A stretch of 64,000 nucleotides of DNA from Pseudomonadota bacterium. GTDB lineage: Bacteria; Pseudomonadota; Gammaproteobacteria; Burkholderiales; Burkholderiaceae_C. The position numbers and the translations under genes are program-made. The notes under the pieces were generated by a model. That model was not told where the DNA came from. It made no database searches and saw nothing but the letters and a program-made list of their open reading frames with translations. Location: the NCBI GenBank assembly GCA_020161775.1, contig JAIUOW010000007.1, positions 124,001-188,000 on the forward strand. Direction: 5' to 3'. Positions 44,682-54,887 of this stretch are shown piece after piece (position 1 is the stretch's first letter; every line of letters starts with the position of its first letter).

Positions 44682-46457
44682 TTAGAGGTCTTCGCTGCCC
44701 AGCAGCATTTCGGTAATGCCCTTGCCGGCCTGCACCATCGGGAACACGTTCTCGGTGGGGTCGGTACGGAAGTCCATGAACACCGTGCGGTCCTTGAGCT
44801 TGCGCGCCTCGCGCAGCGCCGGCTCGACGTCCTGCGGGCGTTCGATCAGCATGCCCACATGGCCATAGGCCTCGGCCAGCTTGACGAAATTGGGCAACGC
44901 ATCCATGTAGCTGTGGCTGTAGCGGCCTTCGTAGTCCAGCTCCTGCCACTGGCGCACCATGCCGAGGTACCGGTTGTTCAGGGACACGATCTTGATCGGC
45001 GTGTTGTACTGCAGGCAGGTGGACAGTTCCTGGATGCACATCTGGACCGAGCCCTCGCCGGTGATGCAGAACACCTCGCTGTCGGGCCTGGCCAGCTTGA
45101 TGCCCATGGCGTAGGGAATGCCCACGCCCATGGTGCCCAGGCCGCCGGAATTGATCCAGCGCCGCGGCTCGTCAAAGCGGTAGTACTGCGCGGCCCACAT
45201 CTGGTGCTGGCCGACATCGGAGGTGATGTAGGTGTCAGCGTCCTTGGTCATGTTCCACAGGGTCTCGACCACGTACTGCGGCTTGATCACCTCGGTGTTC
45301 TTGCGGTCGTACTTGAGGCAGTCGCGCTTGCGCCAGCCTTCGATCGCGTCCCACCAGGAACCCAGGGCGCTGGCATCGGGCTTGAGGCCCGACTCACGCA
45401 CCATGGCGATGAGTTCGGTGAGCACGTCCTTGACGTCACCCACGATGGGGATATCGACCTTGACCCGTTTGGAAATGCTGGACGGGTCGATGTCGATGTG
45501 GATGATCTTGCGTTCGTTCTGGGCGAAATGCTTGGGGTTGCCGATCACGCGGTCGTCAAAGCGAGCCCCCACGGCCAGCAGAACGTCGCAGTTCTGCATG
45601 GCATTGTTGGCTTCAATCGTGCCATGCATGCCCAGCATGCCCAGGAATTTACGATCGCTGGCCGGATAGGCACCCAGGCCCATCAGCGTGTTGGTGCAGG
45701 GGTATCCCAGCATGTCCACCAGGGTGCGCAACTCCTGCGTGGCATTGCCCAGCAGCACGCCACCGCCGGTGTAGATGTAGGGGCGCTTGGCCGCCAGCAG
45801 CAGTTGCAGCGCCTTGCGGATCTGTCCGCCATGGCCCTTGCGCACCGGGTTGTAGGAACGCATCTCGACACTGTCGGGATAGCCCATGTACGCCGTCTTG
45901 TTGAACGACACGTCCTTGGGGATGTCCACCACCACCGGACCAGGCCGGCCACTGCGTGCGATGTGGAAGGCCTTTTTCATGGTGGCGGCCATGTCGCGCA
46001 CGTCCTTGACCAGGAAGTTGTGCTTGACGATGGGCCGGGTGATGCCGACCGTGTCGCATTCCTGGAAGGCGTCCAGCCCGATGGCATGGGTGGGCACCTG
46101 GCCGGTGATGATCACCATGGGGATGCTGTCCATGTAGGCCGTGGCAATGCCGGTCACGGCATTGGTAACGCCAGGCCCCGAGGTCACCAGCGCCACGCCC
46201 ACGTCTCCCGTGGCGCGCGCGTAGCCGTCAGCCGCATGCACTGCGGCCTGCTCGTGGCGCACCAGGATGTGCTGGATGGTGTCCTGCTTGTAAAAAGCGT
46301 CGTAGATGTGCAGAACCGCGCCGCCGGGGTAGCCCCAGACGTATTTGACGCCCTCGGCCTGAAGGGTCTTGACGAGGATTTCTGAACCGCGCAGCTCCTG
46401 CGAGCCGGATGCGGCGGATGCCGCTGCTGCCGAGATTTCGGCTTTTGAGATTTCCAT
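44682..46457 (-). CDS. ilvI: Acetolactate synthase large (catalytic) subunit
   Basis: A 591-residue TPP enzyme forming acetolactate or acetohydroxybutyrate. GYPGGAVLHIYDAFY, RHEQAAVHAADGYARATG and GVALVTSGPGVTNAVTGIATAY belong to the N-terminal domain. The TPP/Mg motif is GEGSVQMCIQELSTCLQYNTPIKIVSLNN. The start at 46457 follows from MEISKAEIS; the frame is open 31 codons upstream, but that stretch lacks similarity to a protein. It begins the ilvIHC operon and diverges from a sigma factor gene. Confidence 0.96.
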   Translation of the reverse strand: MEISKAEISAAAASAASGSQELRGSEILVKTLQAEGVKYVWGYPGGAVLHIYDAFYKQDTIQHILVRHEQAAVHAADGYARATGDVGVALVTSGPGVTNAVTGIATAYMDSIPMVIITGQVPTHAIGLDAFQECDTVGITRPIVKHNFLVKDVRDMAATMKKAFHIARSGRPGPVVVDIPKDVSFNKTAYMGYPDSVEMRSYNPVRKGHGGQIRKALQLLLAAKRPYIYTGGGVLLGNATQELRTLVDMLGYPCTNTLMGLGAYPASDRKFLGMLGMHGTIEANNAMQNCDVLLAVGARFDDRVIGNPKHFAQNERKIIHIDIDPSSISKRVKVDIPIVGDVKDVLTELIAMVRESGLKPDASALGSWWDAIEGWRKRDCLKYDRKNTEVIKPQYVVETLWNMTKDADTYITSDVGQHQMWAAQYYRFDEPRRWINSGGLGTMGVGIPYAMGIKLARPDSEVFCITGEGSVQMCIQELSTCLQYNTPIKIVSLNNRYLGMVRQWQELDYEGRYSHSYMDALPNFVKLAEAYGHVGMLIERPQDVEPALREARKLKDRTVFMDFRTDPTENVFPMVQAGKGITEMLLGSEDL

Positions 46458-46608
46458 GTTCAACCTTTGTGAATTTCTCTGACGAAAAACCTTGGGTGCC
46501 CCTTCAACGGTCTCTTGTGGAGCCGGACCGGGACTTAGAACCCAAACCATGGGCGGGCTGCTTGCACCGCCGGATCAGGGTTCGTTTGCCTTTTGACTTG
46601 CAGCGCAG

Positions 46609-46617
46609 ATTATCGCA
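46609..46617 (-). promoter_or_regulatory. Possible extended -10 promoter element of ilvI
   Basis: On the minus strand TGCGATAAT (46617-46609) matches an extended -10 element, about 150 bp before the ilvI start. No good -35 is present at the expected spacing. The 150-bp leader has no leucine/valine/isoleucine-rich short peptide followed by a terminator, so attenuation of ilvI itself is not supported. Confidence 0.35.
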
Positions 46618-46749
46618 TTGCAGCAACACCTTGGCGACTGGCGGGGCGGGCCGGTGCCATAATTTCCCGCTTCAAATGGCCGCTTTCCTGCGAAAACCGC
46701 CTCCAAAAAGAGACATTCCCCTTTTGCGCCCCGTCGTGGCACCCCTCCT

Positions 46750-47316
46750 TTGGCTACAGAACAAGAACTTTCGGATCTCCTGAAGGGCGTTGAGAAGCGG
46801 GCTTTCAAGCGCGCGCTGTACCACGTTCGCGACGAGGAGGCGGCGCTGGACATCGTCCAGGACAGCATGATGAAGCTGTCGGAACACTACGGCGACAAGC
46901 CCGTCGCCGAGCTGCCCATGCTGTTCCAGCGCATCCTGTCCAACTGCATGCTGGACTGGTTCCGCAGGCAAAAGTCGCGCAACGCCCTGTTCTCCAACAT
47001 GGGCGACTTCGAATCGGCGTCGGAAGAAGGCGATTTCGATCTTCTGGAAACTTATCAGGCACAGGATGGCTCTCAAGGCACAGAAAGTACCGAGGACTCC
47101 ACCAGTCGGGCCCAGATATTGCGTGAGATTGAAGACTCGGTCAGCCAGTTGCCGGCGCGTCAACGTGAAGCCTTCCTGATGCGTTACTGGGAAGACATGG
47201 ACGTGGCCGAAACGGCTGCGGCCATGGGCTGTTCCGAAGGCAGTGTCAAAACGCACTGTTCCCGGGCAGTCCAGGCCCTCAGCAAAGCACTGAAGGCAAA
47301 GGGAATCCAGCCATGA
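46750..47316 (+). CDS. ECF-type RNA polymerase sigma factor
   Basis: A 188-residue sigma-70-family factor. Region 2 includes DEEAALDIVQDSMMKLSEHYGD and LFQRILSNCMLDWFRRQKSRN; region 4 is LPARQREAFLMRYWEDMDVAETAAAMGCSEGSVKTHCSRAVQAL. The start appears to be TTG at 46750 (MATEQELSDLLKGVEKRAFKRALYHVRDEE), which matches the N-terminus expected for this betaproteobacterial group. Its stop overlaps the next start (ATGA). The neighbours DUF3619 and DUF3106 are its usual companions. Confidence 0.88.
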   Translation: MATEQELSDLLKGVEKRAFKRALYHVRDEEAALDIVQDSMMKLSEHYGDKPVAELPMLFQRILSNCMLDWFRRQKSRNALFSNMGDFESASEEGDFDLLETYQAQDGSQGTESTEDSTSRAQILREIEDSVSQLPARQREAFLMRYWEDMDVAETAAAMGCSEGSVKTHCSRAVQALSKALKAKGIQP

Positions 47317-47738
47317 ACACCAAAGACCAACAACAAAACCAGCTCCTGCAGGACCGATTGGGCCGGCAGATAGCCGCCCGCCTGTCGGCCGATTCCGGCC
47401 TGTCCCATGAAGTTTCCGAGCGCCTGCGGGCGGCACGGGTGCGCGCCCTGGCCCGGCGCAAGGTCGTTTCCACGCCCGTACTGGGTGTGACCGGCGGAGT
47501 TGCAACCCTGGGCTTTGACGCAGGGCAGCCCGGGTTTTGGGGCCGCCTGGCCTCGGCCCTGCCGCTGGTGGCGCTGGCCGCCGGCCTGGTTGCCATCAAC
47601 GTGATCCAGAACGAGAACCGGGCGGAGGAAGTCGCAGAGGTCGACGCAGCACTGCTCACCGACGACCTGCCGCCAGCGGCCTACGCCGATCCGGGCTTCA
47701 TGCAGTTCCTCAACAGCGCTGGCGACCGCGCGCCCTGA
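47313..47738 (+). CDS. DUF3619-family membrane protein, possible anti-sigma factor
   Basis: A 141-residue protein with a polar N-terminal half (LLQDRLGRQIAARLSADSGLSHEVSERLRAARVRALARR), one membrane helix (LASALPLVALAAGLVAINVI, about 79-98) and an acidic tail. Translational coupling to the sigma gene, and a cytoplasmic domain followed by a single helix, fit a membrane anti-sigma factor, but this is inference from context. DUF3619 is a betaproteobacterial family. Confidence 0.85.
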   Translation: MNTKDQQQNQLLQDRLGRQIAARLSADSGLSHEVSERLRAARVRALARRKVVSTPVLGVTGGVATLGFDAGQPGFWGRLASALPLVALAAGLVAINVIQNENRAEEVAEVDAALLTDDLPPAAYADPGFMQFLNSAGDRAP

Positions 47739-47741
47739 CCC

Positions 47742-48398
47742 ATGCGCACCCCCTGCCTGGTCGTTGCTGCATGGGTGCTTGGCACGGCGTTGGCCGGCGC
47801 GGCTGTGGCGCAACAGGCCGCCCCGGCCAAAGCCGCACCAGCTGCCAGCCCGGCAGTCAAGGCCGCCAAGGCCGCGGGCGGGCCCGCCTGGGCCGAACTT
47901 TCGCCGGCGCAACAGCAGTCGCTGGCGCCCCTGGCGGCGCAATGGGGCACCATCAGCGAAGCCCAGAAGCGCAAATGGATCGCGCTGTCGCAAAACTACC
48001 CCAAGCTGTCCGCTGGCGAACAGGCCAAGCTGCACAGCCGCATGACCGAATGGGTTGCGCTGAGCCCCCAGCAGCGCACCCAGGCCCGGCTGAATTTCGC
48101 CGACACGCGCAAGATCCCGCCCGACGACAAGAAAGCCAAGTGGGAGGCCTACCAGTCGCTCACGCCCGAAGAAAAGGCGAGGCTGGCCGCCAAGGCCAAG
48201 CCCAAGGCCGCAGGCGCCGCCACCGCCGTCAAGCCCGTGCCACCGCAAAAGCTCGCCAAGGTGCCACCAAAGACCACCCCCGACCAGAAGGAACGCACGC
48301 GCATTGCCGCGCCGCCCCACCAGGTGGATCACAATACGCTCCTGCCGCAAAAGCGGGTCGCGGCCACGCCAGCGCCCGCTTCCCCGCCGTCCAACTGA
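47742..48398 (+). CDS. DUF3106-domain periplasmic protein
   Basis: A 218-residue secreted protein. The signal peptide (CLVVAAWVLGTALAGAAVAQQ) is followed by an Ala/Lys-rich linker and a DUF3106 region with repeated WxxLSPxQQ-type motifs (WAELSPAQQQSLAPLAAQW, RKWIALSQNYPKLS, EWVALSPQQRTQARLNF, WEAYQSLTPEEKARL). A Lys/Pro/Ala-rich tail ends the protein. It follows DUF3619 by 3 bp. The function is unknown; the motif spacing suggests helical hairpins. Confidence 0.88.
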   Translation: MRTPCLVVAAWVLGTALAGAAVAQQAAPAKAAPAASPAVKAAKAAGGPAWAELSPAQQQSLAPLAAQWGTISEAQKRKWIALSQNYPKLSAGEQAKLHSRMTEWVALSPQQRTQARLNFADTRKIPPDDKKAKWEAYQSLTPEEKARLAAKAKPKAAGAATAVKPVPPQKLAKVPPKTTPDQKERTRIAAPPHQVDHNTLLPQKRVAATPAPASPPSN

Positions 48399-48414
48399 GC
48401 TTTCCTGACCGCTG

Positions 48415-48966
48415 ATGACTGTTTCAACCGAGGCGCGGCCCGATGCGCCAGGGCCCGCCGCGCCCGCTGCGCCATCCCTGTCCACCACGCCCGGCCTGCG
48501 CCGCCGCATGGCCTGCTGGCTGTACGAGGGCATGCTGTTGTTTGCCGTGGTGTTCGTCGCCGGCTGGCTGTTCAGCACGCTCGGCCAGATGCGCAACGCC
48601 ATGGACGACCGCCGCCACCTGCTGCAGGCGTTCCTGTTCGTGGTGTTCGGCATCTATTTTTCGTGGTTCTGGGCGCGCGGCCAAACCCTGGCCATGAAGA
48701 CCTGGAACATCCGGGTGGTGGACGTCATGGGGCGTCCGTTGACCCAACTGCGCGCCCTGGGGCGCTACGTGCTGAGCTGGCTGTGGTTCCTGCCGCCGCT
48801 GGCGGCCATCGCCCCGTTCAGGCTGTCCGGCGGCGAGTCAGCCGTGCTGGTGCTGGGCTGGGTCGTGGTCTGGGCTCTGCTCAGCCGGTTTCACCCGCAG
48901 CGACAGTTCTGGCATGACGCTCTGGCCGGCACGCGTCTGATCACGTCCGCGCCCCTGTCGCGCTAG
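48415..48966 (+). CDS. RDD-family membrane protein
   Basis: A 183-residue protein with a Pro/Ala-rich N-terminus, then RRRMACWLYEGMLLFAVVFVAGWLF and three further hydrophobic segments. The RDD-type core includes LLQAFLFVVFGIYFSWFWARGQTLAMKTWNIRVV and QFWHDALAGTRLI near the C-terminus. It is probably an inner-membrane protein; transport has been shown for some RDD proteins elsewhere. It is last in the sigma operon by spacing. Confidence 0.85.
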   Translation: MTVSTEARPDAPGPAAPAAPSLSTTPGLRRRMACWLYEGMLLFAVVFVAGWLFSTLGQMRNAMDDRRHLLQAFLFVVFGIYFSWFWARGQTLAMKTWNIRVVDVMGRPLTQLRALGRYVLSWLWFLPPLAAIAPFRLSGGESAVLVLGWVVVWALLSRFHPQRQFWHDALAGTRLITSAPLSR

Positions 48967-48997
48967 CACCGTCATGTTGCGCGGCGACAATCCGGCC

Positions 48998-49377
48998 ATG
49001 GGCCAAGTCAACCTCCAGAAAACCCGCACCGGGCTCAACCGCGTCTGGCATGCGCTGGGCTACTCCCTTGAAGGCCTGCGCGCCGGCTGGGGCGAAACCG
49101 CCTTCCGCCAGGAGGCCATCGCCGCCGTGGTGTTGCTGCCGCTGTCGTTCTGGCTGGGCCGCAGCTGGGTAGAGACCGCGCTGCTTGCCGGCTCGGTGCT
49201 GATCCTCATGATCGTAGAGCTGCTGAACACCGGCATCGAAACCGCCATCGACCGCATCGGCCCCGAATGGCATGACCTGTCCAAGCGCGCCAAGGACATG
49301 GGCAGCGCCGCCGTGCTGCTTAGCCTGGTGCTGTGCGCCGGCATCTGGACGGCGGCCCTGTGGCAAAGGTTTGTCGC

Positions 49378-49381
<4 letters not shown>
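48998..49381 (+). CDS. dgkA: Diacylglycerol kinase
   Basis: A 127-residue trimeric inner-membrane kinase recycling diacylglycerol to phosphatidate. TGLNRVWHALGYSLEGLRAGWGETAFRQEA leads into three hydrophobic helices; ELLNTGIETAIDRIGPEWHDLSKRAKDMGSAAVLLSL is the catalytic signature. An ATG at 48974 would add eight residues; 48998 better fits family N-termini. Its TGA overlaps the next ATG. Confidence 0.92.
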
Positions 49382-50312
<931 letters not shown>

Positions 50313-51974
50313 CTAAAGAAATTTGCTGGTAATAGGATAGCGCCAATCCTTGCCGAAGCTGCGGTGGCTGACCCTAATCCCCACCGGCGCCTGGCGGCGC
50401 TTGTATTCGTTGATCTTCACCAGGCGCGTCACGCGCTCGACGTCGGCACGGTCAAAACCGGCGGCCACGATCTCGTCGGCCGATTGGTCGTTTTCCATGT
50501 AGCGCTCCAGGATCGCGTCCAGCACCTCGTACGGCGGCAGGCTGTCCTGGTCTTTCTGGTCGGGGCGCAACTCGGCGCTGGGCGGGCGGGTGATGATGCG
50601 CTCTGGAATGGGGTTGGCGCCGGTGCCATAGGGGTCGTTGGCATTGCGCCAGCGCGCCAGGCGGAACACGGCTGTCTTGAACACATCCTTGATCACCGCA
50701 AAGCCGCCAGCCATGTCGCCATACAGCGTGCAATAGCCCGTGGCCATCTCGCTCTTGTTGCCCGTGGTCAGCACGATGCTGCCGAACTTGTTGGACAGCG
50801 CCATCAACATCACGCCACGGATGCGGGCCTGGATGTTTTCCTCCGTCGTGTCCTCGGGGCGGCCCGCGAATTCACGGGCCAGCGAAGCCTTGAACGCCTC
50901 GAACTCGGGCACGATGGAAATCTCGTCATAGCGCACACCCAGGCGCGCTGCCATGTCGCGCGCATCGATCCAGCTGATGTCGGCCGTGTACGGCGAAGGC
51001 ATCATCACCGCGCGCACCTTGTCCGCGCCCAGCGCGTCCACCGCCACCGCCAGCACCAGCGCGGAATCAATGCCCCCCGACAGGCCCAGGAGCACGCCGG
51101 GAAAGCCGTTCTTGCCGATGTAGTCGCGCACGCCCAGCACCAGCGCGTCCCACAGGTCGGCCTCGGGACTGCGTCCGGGCGCCAGCGCGGCGCGCAGCAC
51201 GGGCCCGCCCGTGCCCTCCTCGACCTGCACCATGAACAGGTCCGTGACAAAGCTGGGGGCACGCCCCGCGATGGCGCCATCGGCATTGACGGCAAACGAA
51301 TGCCCCTCAAAAACCACCTCGTCCTGCCCGCCCACCAGATGGGCGTACACCAGCGGCAGGCCGCAATCGGCCACGCGCTCGCGCATCATCTGCTCGCGCT
51401 CGCCGCCCTTGCCCACATGAAAGGGCGACGCATTGATGACCGCGAGCAACTGCGCACCGGCGTCACGCGCCAGCCGGGCAGGCTCTTCAAACCAGGCGTC
51501 CTCGCAGATCAGCAGGCCCACCTTCACGCCGCCGGCATCAAACACGCAGGTGCCCTGCCCCGGCGTGAAGTAGCGGCGCTCGTCAAAGACCTGGTAGTTG
51601 GGCAGCTCGCGCTTGGCATAGGTGGCGATCACCTCGCCAGCGCGCAGCACGCTGGCCGCGTTGTGGCGCTGCTGCACGGCCACGCTGCGCGTGCGCCGGT
51701 CGCCCCCTCTCGGATGGCCCACCACCACCGTCATGTCCTTTAACCCGGCCAGTTCGCGGGCCACCGTTTTCACGGCATCATCACAGGCGGCGATGAAGGC
51801 CGGGCGCAGGAACAGGTCCTCGGCCGCATAGCCGCAGATGGACAGCTCGGGGGTCAGGAGCAGCCGGGCGCCGTCTGCATGGGCCGCGCGGGCGGCATCC
51901 ACGATTTTTTTGGCGTTGCCCGGCATGTCGCCCACGACGAAATTGAGTTGGGCGACACAGAGTTTGAGAGTCAT
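50313..51974 (-). CDS. nadE: Glutamine-dependent NAD+ synthetase
   Basis: A 553-residue two-domain enzyme. The N-terminal nitrilase-type glutaminase has the Glu-Lys-Cys triad in LLTPELSICGY, YAKRELPNY and LLICEDAWF. The C-terminal synthetase has the PP-loop GLSGGIDSALVLAVAVDALG and TTGNKSEMATGYCTLYGDMAGGFAVIKD. It makes NAD+ from deamido-NAD+ using glutamine. PII follows on the same strand. Confidence 0.97.
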   Translation of the reverse strand: MTLKLCVAQLNFVVGDMPGNAKKIVDAARAAHADGARLLLTPELSICGYAAEDLFLRPAFIAACDDAVKTVARELAGLKDMTVVVGHPRGGDRRTRSVAVQQRHNAASVLRAGEVIATYAKRELPNYQVFDERRYFTPGQGTCVFDAGGVKVGLLICEDAWFEEPARLARDAGAQLLAVINASPFHVGKGGEREQMMRERVADCGLPLVYAHLVGGQDEVVFEGHSFAVNADGAIAGRAPSFVTDLFMVQVEEGTGGPVLRAALAPGRSPEADLWDALVLGVRDYIGKNGFPGVLLGLSGGIDSALVLAVAVDALGADKVRAVMMPSPYTADISWIDARDMAARLGVRYDEISIVPEFEAFKASLAREFAGRPEDTTEENIQARIRGVMLMALSNKFGSIVLTTGNKSEMATGYCTLYGDMAGGFAVIKDVFKTAVFRLARWRNANDPYGTGANPIPERIITRPPSAELRPDQKDQDSLPPYEVLDAILERYMENDQSADEIVAAGFDRADVERVTRLVKINEYKRRQAPVGIRVSHRSFGKDWRYPITSKFL

Positions 51975-51981
51975 ACCAGCA

Positions 51982-53151
51982 GTGCAAATCAGTTCAAACG
52001 ATTATGTCATCCGGGTGCTGGCCTCACCGCTTGAGGTGACCGCGACCGACTGGAACGCCCTGCTGGCGCTGCAGCCCCACGCGGGGCCGTTCATGCGCCA
52101 CGAGTACCTGGCCGCGCTGCACGAAAGCGGCAGCGCCACGCCGGCCACGGGCTGGACCCCGCGTTTCATGACGCTGTGGCGCGGCAATGAATTGCATGCC
52201 GCCTGTCCGCTGTACCTCAAGGACCACTCCTACGGCGAGTATGTGTTTGACTGGGCCTGGGCCAACGCCTACGAACAGCATGGCCTGGCCTACTACCCCA
52301 AGGCGCTGGTGGCCGTGCCGTTCACCCCGGTGCCCGGCGCGCGGCTGCTGGCGCGCGACGCGCAGGCGCGCCAGGCGCTGGTGCGGGCGCTGGTTGCCTA
52401 CTGCGGCACGGAGAGCCTGTCGTCATTGCACCTGCTCTTTGCAGCAGAAGAAGACATTGCAGCTTGTGATGCTGAAAACCTGATGCAGCGGCACACCGTG
52501 CAGTTCCACTGGAAAAATGCAGGCTATGCCGATTTCGACGCCTTCCTGGCCAGCCTGAGCTAGGACAAGCGCAAGAAAATCCGCCAGGAGCGGCGCAAGG
52601 TGGCCGAGGCCGGCGTGACCTTCCGCCACGCGCTGGGCACGGCCATTACGGCGCAGGACTGGGATTTTTTCTACCGCTGCTACGAGCGCACCTACCTGGA
52701 GCACGGCAACGCGCCTTACCTCACGCGCGATTTCTTTGACCGCATGGCAGCCCACATGCCGCAGCACTGGCTGATGTTCATCGCCGTGCGCGATGGCCAG
52801 CCGATCGCCGCCAGCCTGATCGCGCTGGACGGCAGCGACACAGCCGGTACGGCGTATGGCCGCTACTGGGGCGCGCTGCAGCGCGTGGACTGCCTGCACT
52901 TCGAGGCCTGCTACTACCAGCCGCTGCAATGGTGCATGGACAACGGGTACGCCTGCTTTGAAGGCGGGGCCCAGGGCGAGCACAAGATGGCCCGCGCACT
53001 GATGCCGGTGCGCACCACCAGTGCGCACTGGCTGGCCCACCCCGCTTTTGCCGACGCGGTGCAGCGCTTTCTGGAACGCGAAGGCCAGGGCATTGACAGC
53101 TACGTGGACCACCTGGCGCAACGCAGCCCCTTCAGGGCAGACAAACCCTAG
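51982..53151 (+). pseudogene. FemAB-like (DUF482/COG3146) acyltransferase gene broken by an amber codon
   Basis: A 390-codon frame from GTG 51982 is interrupted only by TAG at 52561-52563 (codon 194). The codons before (YADFDAFLASLS) and after (DKRKKIRQERRKVAEAGVTFRHAL) are in the same frame and read as one continuous family sequence. The C-terminal part has YLEHGNAPYLTRDFFDRM and RYWGALQRVDCLHFEACYYQPLQWCMDNG. The family has a GNAT-like fold and is linked to peptidoglycan-type aminoacyl transfer, but the substrate is unknown. A single CAG-to-TAG change could explain the break. Restart at GTG 52600 would give only the C-terminal half. Confidence 0.85.
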
Positions 53152-53201
53152 TTCGCGGCCCGCATGAGGTCGGGTAACGTGGTTCCAGAACCGGAGACAC
53201 C

Positions 53202-54887
53202 ATGAAATCACTGAGCGGGCTGGACGCGACCTTCCTGTACCTGGAAACACCCGAGACGCCGATGCACGTGGGCTCGCTGAACCTGTACGAGCTGCCTGAA
53301 GGCTTCAAGGGCAGCTTTCACAAGGCGCTGCAAGCCCACATTGCCAAACGCATGCACCTGGCGCCGGTGTTCAGCCGCAAGCTGGCCTTCATGCCGTTCG
53401 ACCTGGGCCATCCGCTGTGGGTGGAGGCCGACGAGGTGGACCTGGACTTTCACATCCGCAAGGTCAAGGGCGCCACCATGACCGTGAAGCAGGCCGAGGC
53501 CATGGCGGCCAAACTGCATGGCAAGCTGATCGACCGCGAGCACCCGCTGTGGGAGTTCTATGTGTTTGACAGCATCAAGCCGCCGCCGGGCCTGACCGTC
53601 AGGGGCAAGCTGGTGGGTTTTTATTCCAAGATCCACCATGCCGCGCTGGACGGCAAGGGCGGCACCGTGCTGGCCAACGCGGTGCTGGACCTCGGCCCGG
53701 TGCCGCGCGACGTGCCCCCGCCCGACCCGGCCCGCCAGCGCCGCACGGCCGGCGACCTGAAGATCGGCGAGATGATCGGCGCGGTGTTTTCAAACTCGCT
53801 CACGCAGTACGCCAAGCTGGCCAGATCGCTGCCGTCAGCGGCATCTTCGCTGGGTGGCGCAGTGGCACGCCAGGCGGTCAAGGGCGGTGACAAGGGAATC
53901 ACCAGCCTGCGGCCCAAGTCACCCATCCAGCTCGCGCCCAAGACGGTGTTCAACACGGGCATCACCACGCAGCGCGTGTTTGCCACCGCCAGCCTGCCGT
54001 TCAGCGAATGCCGCGCCATGGCCAAGGCCGTGGGCGGCTCGTTCAACGACATCGTGCTGTGGATCTGCTCGACCGCCCTGCGCAGCTATCTGGTCAAGCA
54101 CGCCACGCTGCCCAAAAAGCCCTTGATCGCCGCGATGCCCGTGAGCCTGCGCGAGGAAAACAACAAGGAACTCAACAACCAGGCCTCCATGAGCCTGGTG
54201 GACCTGGGCACGCACCTGGCCCACCCGATGAAGCGCATGAACGCCATCATGGCGTCCACGGGCAAGGTCAAGCAGGCGCTGGTCAGCCTCAAGAGCGTGC
54301 TGCCCACTGACTACCCGTCGTTCCTGGCGCCGTGGATCGTGGGCGGGGCGGCGCGCGCCGCGCTCAAGACCTATGGCCGGTCGGGCTTTGCCGACCGGCT
54401 GCCCATGGTGGCTAACCTGGCCATCAGCAATGTGCCCGGCCCTCAGGTGCCGCTGTACCTGGCCGGCGCGCGCATGCTCACGTTTCACCCGCTGTCCATC
54501 GTGATGCACGGCCTGGCGCTGAACATCACGATCCAGACGTATGCGGGCAGCGTGGACTTCGGCATCATTGCCGACAAAAAGGCCGTGCCCCATGTGCAGG
54601 ATCTGGCCGATGCACTGCAGGCCGCGTTCGAGGAAGCCCAAAAGTTGTACGCGCTGGGGCAAGCGTCAGTAGTAACCACTACGGCCCCGGTCGCCAAGGA
54701 GACGAAATCCAGGGTGCGCACCTCTAAAGCCGCAGCCCCTGCCCCTGCAAAAACCGCCAAAGCTGCTACCGTGAAGCCACGCAAGACAACCGCGGCAAAG
54801 CAGACAACCGATGCTCATGGCAACCAAACGACCCCACGAACCCCTGGACGACCTGCGCGCACCCAGCCTCGCACTGCTCGCGCTTGA
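53202..54887 (+). CDS. Wax ester synthase / diacylglycerol acyltransferase (WS/DGAT)
   Basis: A 561-residue bifunctional acyltransferase making wax esters or triacylglycerol from acyl-CoA. The active-site motif is KIHHAALDGKGG (HHxxxDG, about residue 145). The N-terminal LSGLDATFLYLETPETPMHVGSL and the C-terminal NLAISNVPGPQVPLYLAGARM are typical. A basic Lys/Ala/Thr/Pro-rich tail of about 75 residues is an addition. It indicates neutral-lipid storage. Its 3' end overlaps the next gene by about 70 bp in another frame. Confidence 0.95.
   Translation: MKSLSGLDATFLYLETPETPMHVGSLNLYELPEGFKGSFHKALQAHIAKRMHLAPVFSRKLAFMPFDLGHPLWVEADEVDLDFHIRKVKGATMTVKQAEAMAAKLHGKLIDREHPLWEFYVFDSIKPPPGLTVRGKLVGFYSKIHHAALDGKGGTVLANAVLDLGPVPRDVPPPDPARQRRTAGDLKIGEMIGAVFSNSLTQYAKLARSLPSAASSLGGAVARQAVKGGDKGITSLRPKSPIQLAPKTVFNTGITTQRVFATASLPFSECRAMAKAVGGSFNDIVLWICSTALRSYLVKHATLPKKPLIAAMPVSLREENNKELNNQASMSLVDLGTHLAHPMKRMNAIMASTGKVKQALVSLKSVLPTDYPSFLAPWIVGGAARAALKTYGRSGFADRLPMVANLAISNVPGPQVPLYLAGARMLTFHPLSIVMHGLALNITIQTYAGSVDFGIIADKKAVPHVQDLADALQAAFEEAQKLYALGQASVVTTTAPVAKETKSRVRTSKAAAPAPAKTAKAATVKPRKTTAAKQTTDAHGNQTTPRTPGRPARTQPRTARA

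Noticed and set aside
46458-46620. A leader-peptide attenuator upstream of ilvI
   Set aside because: The only short frame there (starting MVWVL) has no stop before ilvI and no terminator hairpin follows, unlike the convincing leucine leader before leuA.
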